Source: Flaccisagitta enflata
Taxonomy: Eukaryota; Chaetognatha; Sagittoidea; Aphragmophora
Length of the DNA stretch: 64,000 bases
Reading direction: 5' to 3'
NCBI GenBank assembly: GCA_965153355.1
Contig: OZ231127.1
Location: 7,812,001 to 7,876,000 of the forward strand
How positions within the stretch are numbered: the stretch's first letter is position 1; each line of letters opens with the position of its first letter. Of the stretch, positions 34,901 to 48,973 are shown piece by piece. The notes below the pieces were generated by a model, which did no database searches, was not told the origin of the DNA, and was given only the letters and a program-made list of their open reading frames with translations. A program made the position numbers and the translations under genes.

Positions 34901-37900
34901 TGAGGCCAAAGACCAGAAACCATAATAGTCGCAAAAGCGTTAGATGGTCAGCGGTACCCATGCCCTGCCCTAGTAGGTTGTGCTTGAAGTTGAAGGGGGA
35001 GCAGGGCAGCGGCCCCGAAGGGGTTGATGACCTATGCTTTCACACATATGGGGAATTTTCTCCTCCTCCAACGTCCGCCCCCCTCCCCCAGCTCCAACGT
35101 CCAAATTCTAGTCCCGAGACCCAAATCCTAGTCTCGTGGCCCAAATCCTATCTAAAAGGCCCAAATCCTAGCCTCAAGGCCCAAATCCTAGCCTGGAGGC
35201 CCAAATCCCAGCCTTGAGACCCAAATTTCATCCTTGAGGCTGGGATATGAACCTTGAGGCTTAGATTTAGGCCTCACGGCTAGGATTTGAGCCTTAAGGA
35301 TGAGATTTAGGTCTCAAGGCTGGGATTTGGGCCTCCAGGCTAGGATCTGGGCCTTGAGGCTAGGATTTGGTCCTTTTGGATAGGATTTGGGCCACGAGAC
35401 TGGGATTTGGGTCTCGGGACTAGAATTTGGGCCTCTGAGCTGGGGAGGGGGGGGTACGGACGTAGGAGGAGGAGAAAATTCCCCATATGTGTGAAAGCAT
35501 AGGTCATCAACCCCTTTGGGGCCGCTGCCCAAAAAGTAAAGGATGACGGACGGTCGGACAGATGGCGGGATGGACAGACAGACAAATGGACGGACGAACC
35601 AACTGGCGGGGTGTGAATTCCGCTGAATTGTGTCGCGTAGCACGCGACTGAATATGTCGGGGTGCAAACGAAGACAAAATTTGACTTTCAGTCACAATAA
35701 ATTGTTATATATAGTTAACCTAGTTAGTGACAAGTTTTGAAATAAAAAATTTTGCGCTCCTGATTTTTTTAAGAATAAAAATAATTATTACAATATAAAA
35801 AGTTTCTATAATATGTTTGTAAAGACCAAAGTTATTCAATAAAATGTGAAAATTTTGCCGAAAAAAAGAGGAAAAGTTCAGAAAGTAGTTGGCTAAAATT
35901 ATAATTCTGCTTCTTAATGAAAAATTTTGCATTTCCAAACACATGGCCCTCATCTTATGAGTCTTTAGAAAGACACCATGTTTTTGAAAATTACATTTTT
36001 TAAATCTCTATGCAAAGTTATAATTTTACCCAAAACATGTCAGATTGTAAAGTTAGATTTTCTTTGAAAACTTCCTTTTTTCGGATGTTAATCCCTACAT
36101 TTCACAGTTACTTTGGACACAAATATGGTTTTTAATGCAAAAATAATCTAAACACAAACTAATTATCAGTTTTTATTGATAAAATGTGCAAATTTATAAT
36201 GTCTATTATATTGCTGAAAAAACATTTTGACTGATCAAATTTTGTCTTCGATTGCACCCCGACATATGCAGATGTTCTTGGTGGGAGACTTAATTGAGAT
36301 CAGAATATACCGCTAGGTGGCGCTTCTTGATCATCACCGTTTTAAGATATTGATAAAAGAGCATCGACCGCGCTTGGACCGTTCCAAATTGTTTACACTT
36401 TCGTATTGATCGATGGTCATTCCTGGTGTAGCGAGCGCAGAGCGCAGATTTAAAATCCGAATGCAATGCATTGCTTATGACTTTTTTCCTCACGGCGATA
36501 ACCACCATTACTGGCATATTTTGCTATTTATGAACAATCTCCTTATGATATTATAACAGTGTAAATACACGGAAGTTTCGCGGATGTTTACGAGCATTTC
36601 TTCATCATTTTCATCTTCAGTCTGGCAGACAGACAGAACGCTTTTTAAGATCGGATTTTAGGTGGATTTGGCGTCTCTTTGCATATTCATTCGGTTTCTG
36701 AGGATTCTTTTTATTTCCACCGTTGCGATATCCCCGGATCTCCATAGGAAGGTGCGTCCGTCGTTCGGGGATTCTTTTTTTGGCCAGTCTTTCGCCGTGG
36801 CCCAACAACTTTTGTTTTTAGTCGCGGACACGCGACTCTACACCTTGCCGTGTCGGTCGGTCTGTCGGTCCGTCGGTCTGTCACATTTCTGAATTGCGAT
36901 CGGGTTTCGTATTGCTGCTCCTGCCCAACTGGATTGCCGTGTATCTGGCCTTGTTAGGTGTGTCCGTCGGGAATGCATCTGTATAGGAAGGTCTGTCAGT
37001 TGGTCGGCTGTTCCGTTGCTTGTCGGGTACACGCTTTTTTTTGTAAGAACACTGTTTTTATAAACATCAGCCTAAGATTTGGCCAAATAACAAGAACATC
37101 TTAAGAACATGCTAGGCCTAAGATGAGAAAATAAGAATATAATTTTCTTAAAAACTAAAAGTTAGATAAAGAACCCTTAAAAGCTAATCATTATAATGAT
37201 TATTTCTAGTATGATAATTCATTATTCATTAAATACTAATCTTTAACTTTTTCTTAGTAGTAAAAAATATTTTTTAAACTTGCTTAAAAAAATAAATTAT
37301 CATGACAATGTAACTATATAGTTTAAAAAGAATCATCTGATTCAAAAATAAAAACATGCTAAGAATGCTTGAGCCTCAAAAAAGAGTAAAAAATAAGATC
37401 GCTGAGCCTCCCTTCAAAAATCCATGTTCTCATAAAATGAAAAGCGTGCGCTTTTCATTTTATAAGAACATCGGCCTCAGATTTGGCAAATGAAAAAAAT
37501 TATTATAAAAACACGCTGAGCCTTAGATTAAAAAAAAATATTATTTTTTGAAAAATTCAATGAAATAAGATGAAATCAATATCGTATTATTGATTTTCAA
37601 AATAATCTTTTATTGTTTTAAAATATCAATTTTATTTCCCTTTTTTTTTTTCTGACAGTAGCTTAGAATAGCAAACTAAAAGAATTATACATTGTAATTG
37701 CATAATTATTCAAAAAAATTTTAATTAAAAAAATGACATAATTGTGACTCAAAATACGGTTGAAAATAGAAATACTGAGGCTAACTTCAGAAATCTATGT
37801 TCTTATAATATGAAAAGCGTGTACTGCTCCTGCCCACCCATCCGCGACTGAGTAAAGAGACGAGAAAACGTGAGAAAACCCACAAAGCAGACACAGAATG

Positions 37901-40041
37901 ATGGGGAGCAAACGCATCGGCGTAATGGAAAGATAGTCAGCAGAATTGGCGGTGTATAAAACACGCAGACTACGAAGCCAATGAGATTTGAAAAGTGTCA
38001 ACGGCTCTCTAAATGCATCACGCAAGATATCAAGGCACTATAAGCAACAAAAAAACAAGGCCAGATACACGGCCATCAGTTGCGGACGGGTGGGCAGGGG
38101 CGGATATGCGCGTTTTCACACTTTTCGACTCGTGTCCACGGACCGACCGACCAACCAACCAATGGACGGATGGACAAAGCCTCTTATAGAGTTGCGTGTC
38201 TGCAACTAAAAAGAATCATTAGTAGACGGTCGTGTCTCCTCTGGGCTCCAAAACCAGACTGACCGATAGCCATCCCTTCCTCCGAAGCGCAGACAGAACG
38301 GACTGGCAGCTGTCGCTTTACTATTGTGAAAATCCTTGGCTTTACTATCATGAATATCCGCAGCGGCCCCATACGCGTAATATTAGGAGAGAAAAGAGCA
38401 TCGCGGTTGTCGCGCTGTCTCTGCACTGAGGGGGAATTTATATGTCCTTTTTAGTCGCGTGCTACGCGACTACACCCCGCTTTGTCCGTCCGTCCGTCGG
38501 TCGGTCGGTCCCCATTTTACTTTTTTTATGTTTTTGCGGTTTTTAGCCTCACTGTACTTGCCTAAGTGCTTTAGTAACTCAAATACTGCCCCTGCCCACC
38601 CGCACGCGACTAAGGAAGCCGTGTATCCGGCCTTGTTTAGTCGCGTGCTACGCGACTTTATACCCACCATGGTCCATCCGTCGGTTGGTCGGTTGGTCCC
38701 CATTTTACTTTTGGTGATATTCTCCATCACTGCTCCTGCCCACCCGCACGCCACTAGGGTAGCCGTGTATCCGGCCTTGTTATGTACAGAGGCGGCCGTT
38801 GAGACTCGAGTCTCATTTCCATATAAACATGAACGAATGTTTGAGAATGATCGTGAACGTACGTAAGACGCACTGAAATTAAAGTAAAAGGAATTTACCC
38901 AGAGGATTAAGTTACCATTCACTTTAGTATTTTTGCTCAGGTCAATGCTTGTGCTTATTTTTTTGTACTTAAATGTGTAAACTTACATGAGAAAACCGAT
39001 CTGTCACTGTCAAATGACAAACATGCTAAAAGATTGAAGGAAATTCGATTCTGATGAGACTAAAAAGTGAAAGAAATAGCGACAATCATTTCAGTAACTG
39101 CTCACTGAAAATTTTAAATTTGCATACAAAATCCAAATATCATTAAAATAAGAACATAGCGCCCTCAGTTTATGTTTAAGGAATAGCGCTATGTCCTTGT
39201 TTTGTTGATATTTTGATTTTCTATGCAAATTTAAAATTTTCAATGAGCTATGGTAGATTGACAAAACTAGTTTTCTATTGTATTTAGCATATTTTTTCAG
39301 CTGTAAAATCAAGGATTGGGGTTTAAAACTGGCATACGCAAGTCAATTCATGCAAAATATGCTTGTTGACAGTTTAATTGAAAACATAAAAGCAAAAATT
39401 GTTATTAAATTTCATTTTACAAATTTTATGAATTATCTAGCTCGGGTAGCAAATTCTATGGTAATTTTCAGTGCGTCGTAACTGTTCGTGAATGTACAAG
39501 AACGTTCGTGAACATTTATAAACATTTGTGAACATCCGTGAATACTCGTTAACATTTTTGAACATTCATGAAAGTTCGTAAATGTCCATGCATATCGGGA
39601 ATGTCCTCGAACATTCGGTGATGCTCGTGAATGTTTGTGAAAGTTCATGAACAGCGCGGCAAGTGAAAATCACAGGTCATTTTCTTAATTAATACTTTTT
39701 GTTTTAAAATGCATCTAACCTAAAAGTTCATAACAGTCTTGATAGAAGGTTGGTATCACGTTCCTTCGCGGCTCGAAAATCGTGTGGATGACGCAGCTTG
39801 TTGCCTATTCGGAATAGTATATTTCTTTTTTTTCTTCTTTTGTTTCTACCATTCATTCTCTCTACCTTCTTTTCTCTGTCTCTGTCTTTTTAGACACCCT
39901 GTCGGTCGGTAGGAAACATTTATGAATTGCGAGCGGTTTTCGCATCACGGCTCCTGCCTAACTGTCCGCGACTGTCTCGCCATGTATCCGGCCTTGTTTC
40001 TTTCTTTCTGACGGTCAGTACGTCCATCAATCGGTTTCTTC

Positions 40042-40084
<43 letters not shown>

Positions 40085-43000
40085 TCGTTGTTTCGTTCGT
40101 TGTTTCGTTCGTTTGTTTGTTCGTTCTTTCTTTCGTGCGTTTTCGTTCTTTTTTGTAAGTTAATTATCTTTGTTTTCTTTTCAGTGCAGTGTTTGCTTCT
40201 CTCCTTCAATTGTTCCTCCTTTGGTCTACTTGTTAGTTCGTATGTTGATTTGTTCATCTATTTGTTAGGTTGTTCATCGGTTCAATTATTAATCAATTAA
40301 TATGTTTGTCCTTTTACTATCTTTTTCTCTTGACACTTAATGTTTGTTTGATTAATGTTTGTTTGTTTAATGTATGTTTGTTTGTTTGTTTTTTCTTAAA
40401 TTCGTTCGTTTTATATTGATGTAATGAACCTATTCCTACATCAGGAGCTGAATGAATCAATAAAGTTGGCGATGCACATGACAAAGAAAAAACATTTTGA
40501 ACGACTTCACTTGGATGGTGAAATGAGCGCTGGACGAGAATTTATACAACTGTCTTCAGTAGTCAGTACCCGTGTTGTGCTAGCCTAGTGGTTAGCGTGC
40601 GCGACTTCAGAATTTCTTTTCTCTGCATTGGGAAAAGTGATTCTGTCAAGTCACGGGTTCGAAACTGGACAAGTGCACGACTTTTTTTCTGTGCGCTCAC
40701 CTTTTGCAACCAGAGTATCAAAATTATGTTCGCGGAATTCCTTGCATCATTGGCTTTCAGAAAAACCACACATTATGATATTTGAATTTAATGTGTTGCG
40801 TACAGTAGATCCTCCATATAATGCCCTTTTTGCTCGGAACGTACTGTATCAGATTACATACTATTGAATGAGTTTTAGTATTTCTTATCATTTTTTGACA
40901 CGTTTAGAAGACAAAATATGCTTAAAATATTAAAAAGTCGCTTTTTCTGGGTTTTCATGCCCTTGGGGCAGGGGGGGTGGAGGGCTAGGCTGAAACTGTT
41001 CCGAAGGCCCTGAAATTTGGTATACCATCTAATCTCATCATATTAGCATGTATTCATCACCTGCAACTTGATCCGTTGACTAAGGTGCATTACCCCCACC
41101 CCTAATCTTTAAAGTCCAGCGATGGCAACGCGATGGATTTTAGACCGATTACGAGTCCGCGTACGTTACTGCATGAGGGAGTACGATTACGAATATGATG
41201 AGAGTACACATACACTTTTTTTTTATTATAAGAGACCAGTTTATAAGAGACATGAGCCTGAGATTTGCCAAAATTTTAAGAACAAAATAAGAGAATGTCC
41301 AGGCTGAGATATAGTTTTGGCCATTTTCCAAAAGATTTTATTTTAGTTTCTTATCTTAAAAATGAATTCTATGCAAATTTTTCTTTGAAAATAACTTCTT
41401 TTTTTAGTTTGCCTATGAAATCAGGCATTATATAAAAAAAACCATGATAATTATCAAGTTGAAGATACAATTGTTCTAAATAAGGTGTTCCTATACAATA
41501 GCCTAACAACAAACAAGGCCGGATACACAGCTATCAAGTCGCGGACGGTTGGGCAAGAGTGGTAATTCAAAAAACTATCGCAATTTTAGAAATACCGACA
41601 CGGCAAGGTGTAGAGTCGCGTGTCCGCGACTAAAAATGCGATGTCATAGAAAAGATCTCTATCAGAGGAATATGGCCCAAAATCATGTTTACAGATGGTC
41701 TATGAAAAAAATTTATACCTGGAACCCCTATAAATTGGCGCCGCCACCCACCCCCTTTCCAAAAATAAAACACAGGCAAAAGTCCTTTCTATAAATTTTC
41801 AATGAGAAATAAGAGGGGGTGGCGGCGGTAATTTCCAGAGGTCCCATGACCAAATTTTTGTTGTGGTTTATCTTTGAACATGATTTTGAGTCATATCCCT
41901 CTGATAGAGAACTTTCCTATGACTTTTCATGAACTCTTGTTATGCTACTATACAATTCATATATTCATAGACATCAAAGAAATTAAGAACACTTTAATAG
42001 AATTTCAGGCTGAAAATGGCAAAAATTTAAGAACACCCAGGCTGATTTGAAAAAAGTTGTCTCTTATATAAAAAAAAAGTGTAGATGGGGTAGGAGCACT
42101 GGATATCGAGACTCACCCTAGGGGTTTCTTTGACCGTAGAATCGATTGGAAGGGTCAAAAAAGGTCAAAAATGACTGGATCGCAGCGCGCAACGGACCTG
42201 ATCGAGCATTATGACGTTTTTTCTTCATATGCCATCTATTACCGGTGCTTGGCTTGGTCTTTGAGCTTACCTGTACTCAACAACTCAGACGACTTGACTT
42301 AAAATGGATCTAGAATCCTGTTTATTTCAATTTCATGAGGATTTTTTCGTCAGGAAGGGTGTTTTTAACCGATTTTCTCAGCTTAGGGCCCTCTATCGAG
42401 CATTAAAACATGGGAAAGCAGGAAAAATGTCGCATCTTCGATTAACTGACAACGCGTGTTAACATTTCTTTTTTATCATTTCTTGTAGATTTGTTTTAAT
42501 ACTTCTTAAGAGCAGCTGAAGAAGTAATACTAATAAATAAGAGGAAGGTGAGGAGGGAGAGGGGGAGGAGGAAGGTGAGGGAGGAGGGGGAGGACGAGGT
42601 GGAGGAGGAGGAGGAGGAAGAAAAAGATAGAAGCAACCAACTCGAAGAAGAATCTTGTTAAACTGCTGTCGAACTCTTGTGAAGTTTGGATGGTGACGAT
42701 AGAGAAGAAGAAGAAGAAGAAGAAGAAGAAGAAGGAGAGGAAGAAGAATAAGGAGAAGAAGAAGAAGAAGAAGAAGAAGAAGGGATGCAGGCGAAGCAAT
42801 CCTGCTGCAAATTTTTTCTTTATGCAATGGTTCACAATGTTTGGGGAAAGAAAGGAAGAAGAAGAAGAAGTAGAAGAAGAAGAAGAAGGAGAAGGGGAAG
42901 GGGAAGAAGGAGAAGAAGACAAAGGGGAAGAAGGAGAAGAAGACGAACGGGAAGAAGGAGAAGGAACAGGTCGCTCTAGCGTCATATTGACAGCGGTTTC

Positions 43001-44447
43001 CATTGCCCCATTGATGTTATTTCTTATTGTGATGTTGAGGTAATGGGGCAGCGGCACCGGAAGGGCCGATTACCTATGATTCCTCTTGGGGCTGATTTCA
43101 GCTTTATTCAGCTACAAGGGCTGATTAGTGTTAAAAGAGGCTTTATTCAGGTTTGCAAGGACTTATTTTAGGCTAATTTGGGGCCTGAATGAGCTGATTT
43201 CAAGCCAAAGAAGGCTGATTTGAGGCCTGTATGAGCTGTTTTCAGTCTTGAAAAGGTCTGCGAGGGCTGATTTGAGCCCTGAGAGGCTTTATTCAGGTCT
43301 GCGAGGGCTTATTTCAGCCTTAAGAGGTCTAATCTGAGTCCTGAATTGAGCTGATTTCAGGCCCGAGAAGGCTGACTTCTGGTCTGGAAGAGCTGATTTG
43401 AAGCTTGAAAGGTTTTTTTTTTCAGGCCTGAAAAGGCCTTTTAAAGGTCTGGCAGAGCTGATTTGAGGCCTGAGAGGGTTAATATCCGGCCTGAGAAGGC
43501 TGATTTGAGGTCCGGAAAAGCTGATTTGAGTCCTGAGAGGGCTGATATCGAGGCTGAGAAGGCTGATTTGAAGTCTGGGGAAGCTGATTTCAGGCCTAAT
43601 TGAGTCCCAAAATGGCTCGAGGGGGTGGGACGGAATTAATCGGATAAACGGAGAAACCAAATTGTGAAATCATAGGTCATCGACCCCTCCAGGGAGAAGA
43701 AATTAGTCGGCAGAAAAGCAGTCTTTGCGGATCACAATTCAACAAGGCCGGATACACGGCCACCAGTTGCTGCTGGTGGGCAGGGGCAGTAATGCGAGTG
43801 GGCAGGGGCATTATATGAGTGGGCGGGGGCTGTATTGACGCCAGGCAGGAGCTGTGATGGTCAAAAATCCGTTTTTCAGTCGATTTCGCGTCATCAAAAT
43901 TTTCGCGTGACGGACATCCAGACAGACAGACCAAGGGACACACCCTCTTATAGAGTCGCTTAGGCAGCGACTAAAAATGTTACAGATGGAAGGAAGGATC
44001 TACCAAATAGTCAAATACACAGCTAGGCGTCGTCGCGTAACTGCGACTAAAAACCAAGAATGAATAAAAAGACATTGTTCATGTAAATCGGAGCACACAG
44101 GTACAAAGGGACGGTATGGATAAACAAGGCCGGATACACGGCCAATACCAGACGCGGACGGGTGGGCAGGGGCGGAAATGCGTGTTTTCCCACTTTTTGA
44201 CTCGATCACCACGGACCAACCAACCGACCAACCAACCAACCGGCGGACGGACGGACAAAGCCTCTTATATAGTCGCTAGTCCGTGACTAAAAAGAAGTAA
44301 AATCCTTTCTCCCTCCCCCCCAGTTCAATTATCAAACATAAATTCAAAATAGGTGGCCTTTGGAAACTCGCGGCAATATTTATGAACCCCATGCATCTAG
44401 ACTTGATGTCGTTTGGGATTGTTGTTTTCATATCGACTACGCGAACC

Positions 44448-44533
<86 letters not shown>

Positions 44534-44993
44534 TTATTTAGGCGCTTACACGCAACTCTAAGATCCGATATGTCTTTCTTTTTTTTTGCCATTCTATGTC
44601 ATTTTAAGTTATTTTACGTCATTTTTAGTCTGACTTAGTTTTTTAGTCTTGACGACCGCACGCAACTTTCAGGTGTTGGCCTCTTTTTTCTTTGATTACC
44701 TTCCCCATTTTCAAACCTTTTTGTTTTATTACCCCCTGCCTAGGTGGATACGTAACGATATATACGCATCCTCTATTCCCGGTCTTGCTCAAAGTGCGTA
44801 AAATTTATTGCGTCAAAAACGTCAACAGAATTTGGCCCCTCTTTGTTTTATTGGCTTTAATGAGACTATCGAGTCCTTCCACGCCACAGCATCTTCAGCC
44901 GTGATGGCGTGACCTCTTGACTCGAAATACAAATTCCAGATTCCGAGAATTACGCCAACTGCAGAATACCATATATTTGTTTTATTTTTTTTG

Positions 44994-45073
<80 letters not shown>

Positions 45074-47426
45074 ATCTTTGCAAATGTTAAAGATTTCTCA
45101 ATGTCAACTAAGTTTCTTTTTGAGTCACGTTTACGCGACTACAAAATGCTTGGTCCATCCGTGAGTTTTGAGCTTCACTAGAGCCCATTTCAAGGGGCTG
45201 AGCTAAACGATATCATGTACTGAAGCTGCCCTATTGCCTATGTAGAAATAAGTCAAATAACTACATAATCTTTCATGGGACAGTAGATAATATGCTCTGA
45301 AGGTGGGCAGGGGAGGGGGGGGGCTCAAGCGGTGCTCCACTGTACGTCTTTGCGGTCTTTGGTCTCTTTGCTCCCACCTAAATGCTGTAATGATCATAAA
45401 TACTGCCCCTACTCACTTTCAGGCTACTGGGGAAGCCGAGTTGCTTGGCCTTGGATTTCTTCCTCTAAAGCTTAAGTTTTAGGCATAACATAAGGATATC
45501 AAGATTCAAGAACCAGTATTTGTGGCGTCACTTGTCAAGACCTATTTGTGACGCCATGTCAAGTTTCATCTATTAACTGAGAAATATGTAGGTACAAGAG
45601 AGACATGATTTTCAGAAGGTACCTTTATCTGCTAGATGCCATTTTCAGGAGGAGAATATAAGCAACTTTGACATTTTTGCATTTTGACACACACTGCGGA
45701 AATGATGCCAGGTCCTAGCCAAAAAATTTTAATATCATGGTCATTTTGGGTGTCAATCAGTTCAGCACAAAAATATCAATTGAGCTTCACAATGATAACC
45801 TAGCTCAATTATTACCGGAGAAAAATGGTCACATAGTAAGGGTAAAGATATATAAAAAGCTTAAAAACAACAGTCCTCGACTGTAATCTATTTGGTGTCT
45901 GACCCGGCTACTCAGTCTGACCCGGCTACTCAGTCTGACCCGGCTACTCAGTCTGACCCGGCTACTCAGTCTGACCCGGCTACTCAGTCTGACCCGGCTA
46001 CTCAGTCTGACCCGGCTACTCAGTTTGACCCGGCTACTCAGTCTGACCCGGCTACTCAGTCTGACCCGGCTACTCAGTCTGACCCGGCTACTCAGTCTGA
46101 CCCGGCTACTCAGTCTGACCCGGCTACTCAGTCTGACCCGGCTACTCAGTCTGACCCGGCTACCCAATTGCGAAAAATTTTTCAAGAAAAAAAATATTTC
46201 AAAAAAATTTAAAAAAAAATTTTTCAAAACAAATTAAAAAAAATTTTTTTCAAAAAAAAAAATTTAAAAGAAAATCTTTTTCAAAAAATGTTTTCAAAAA
46301 AAAAAATTTTTCAAAAAAAAAAAAATTTCAAAAAAATTTCTTAAGTCCAGGAAATAATGTTACTAGATACATCATAAATACCCTTATATTTTCTTAACCA
46401 ATACTCAGAATTTACTGAAATCTTGCAGGGGAGCTTTAATTGATGCAATGAACCTTCACAACAAGTTTGAACAACATTGGTGACTCTTTACTACCCTTCC
46501 CCTATGTAAATTGCACAAGTCTAGGAATTAACATTACTAGCAAAATACCCTAATATCTTCTAAACCAATACTCAGAATTATCTGAAATCTTGCAGGGGAG
46601 CTTTAATCACTACAATGAACTTCCAAAACAAGTTTAAACAACATTGGTGAACCTTTGCTACCCTTCCCCTATGTAAATTGCACAAGTCCAGGAATTAATA
46701 TTACTACAAAAATAATAGGCAAAGGGTATTAAATATTTATGAATGTTGTTGAAAGTTGGTACACAGGATAGTAATGCTGTAAAAATAACACTGACCAAGT
46801 TTCATCAACATCTGAGTACTGGTTCCCAAGTTTTTAAGGGTTGACACGACAACAAACACAACGGCTTACTACACGATCAGTGCTATGTTATAGTCCTCGA
46901 CGTAAACTGATCGTCGAGGACAAAAATCATTCACTTTCCGCTGCCACTCAAATAACAGGCAATTATGCTCAATACGGGGCCCCAAGGCAGATTTTACACA
47001 GGTATGACGCTAAAATTTATTGATATGAGGTATTAGTCTCACAACTGATGTTTGAGATAATGTAAAAAAACGCATAACATTGAACTGACATATGTAGGTA
47101 TGGATTGGAAGCCCGAAAAAGCATAAAAAATCTCAAAATAGCCCAAAAATGGCCATAATGCTCGATCAGGTCCGTTGCGCGCCGCGATCCGGTCATTTTT
47201 GACCTTTTTTGACCCCTTCAATCGATTCTACGGTTAAAGAAACCCCTAGGGTGAGTCTCGATATCCAGTGCTCCTACCCCATCTATGTGTACTCTCTATC
47301 ATTGATTCCACCTCTCTATCATTGATTCCACCTATCTTTGACTGCGTACGATTACGATTATGAGTACAAAACAAGTACAACTCAATTTGCCCCCTTGCAT
47401 GGCGAAGCCGATTTTGGTCAAATTGA

Positions 47427-47458
<32 letters not shown>

Positions 47459-47625
47459 AAAAAAGAAAGAAAGAAAGAATTGAAAAATGAAAGAATGGAA
47501 GAATGAAAGAAGAAAGAATGTAGGTATGAAGTAATGAGTAAAGACTTCAAAAATTGGATGTTTTGAGCGGTTTTAAACCTTTGCATAACCAAGTGACCAA
47601 ACAATCGAGAGGGAAAGACCGCGCA

Positions 47626-47661
<36 letters not shown>

Positions 47662-47926
47662 AGAAAGAAAAAGAAAAAGAAAAAAGAAAAAAAGAAGGAA
47701 AGAAAAAAAGAAGGAAAGAAAAAAAAAAAAGACAGGGAAAAAAGACAAGAAAAAAAATGACAGAAAAAAAAGAAAAAAAAAAGAAAAAAGAAAGAAAAAA
47801 GAAAAAAAAGAAAGAAAGAAAAAAGAAAGGAAGAAAAAAAAGAAAGAAAAAATTAGAAAGAAAGAAAAAAGAAAAAATGAAAAATGAAAAAAAGAAAGAA
47901 AAAAGAGAAAGAAAAAGAAAGAAAAA

Positions 47927-47986
<60 letters not shown>

Positions 47987-48883
47987 ATTGGATGTTTTGC
48001 GCGGTTTTATACCTTTGCATCACCAAGCAAGCAAACAACTGATCAACCTAGTGATGAGCGTGGATGCTCATGTCGTTCATGAGTTGCATAATAGGGGCTG
48101 GGTTGTCACGCTAATTTTAGCCGCTTGAAAAAAGCCGGATTAAACCGGCTGGATTAAATTGGATTTTTGAAAAAAGCCGGCTAAAATTGGCTTTTTTCGA
48201 AAAATGTTTTGTAAAATCACCGAAAATCCAAAATTTCCCAAAAACCAGGTTTTTTTTCAACAAATTTTTTCTTGTCTTGACTTCAGAGCAGCTGTTGTTT
48301 TCCTCTCAAAATCATACACCTCTTTTTTTTTTGTATTCCTCTCAAAATCATACACCTCTTTTTTTCTCTCTTTAGTTATCAGTGTTGCTAGTGGCAGGGG
48401 AAAATTCCAAACTTTTTTTCAAAAATGCGCCTTATTGATATATCATTAAATTTATCATATTTTATAAATTTAATCGTAAATTGAATCACAAATCACAATC
48501 TCTGATCATTTCTCTGAATATTTCCCTGATCATATCCCTGATCATTTCTCTTACTCTTCATCATAGGATGAAACGGTGACTTAGGATTGATCAGGTGAGA
48601 AACATCAAAAGGTGACTGCAGCTCCTACCGTTATTGATTCCATTGCTGACAAGGTCAAGTGTTGCTTTTTTTCTCATTTAGCACTATATATGAATATATC
48701 AACATTATTTCAGCATATTCATACTGATTGCTACTACTTCCAAGGCGCATTTTTGGAAAAATCCGGCGTTTGAAAAAACACAGGATTTTAGCCGGTTTAA
48801 TCCATTTTAGCCGGCTAAAACTGGCTTTTTTCAAAAAAGTGGCTTTTTTGACAACCCAGAATAGGGGAGGGCCGTGTCTGTCT

Positions 48884-48973
<90 letters not shown>

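Noticed and set aside
42530-43057. Ser/Phe/Pro-rich and Glu/Lys-rich frames
   Set aside because: GAA/GGA low-complexity tract without splice or start evidence.
45829-46227. SDPATQ / SSRVRL repeat proteins
   Set aside because: 18-bp minisatellite of family G copy 3. The period is a multiple of three, so both strands stay open.
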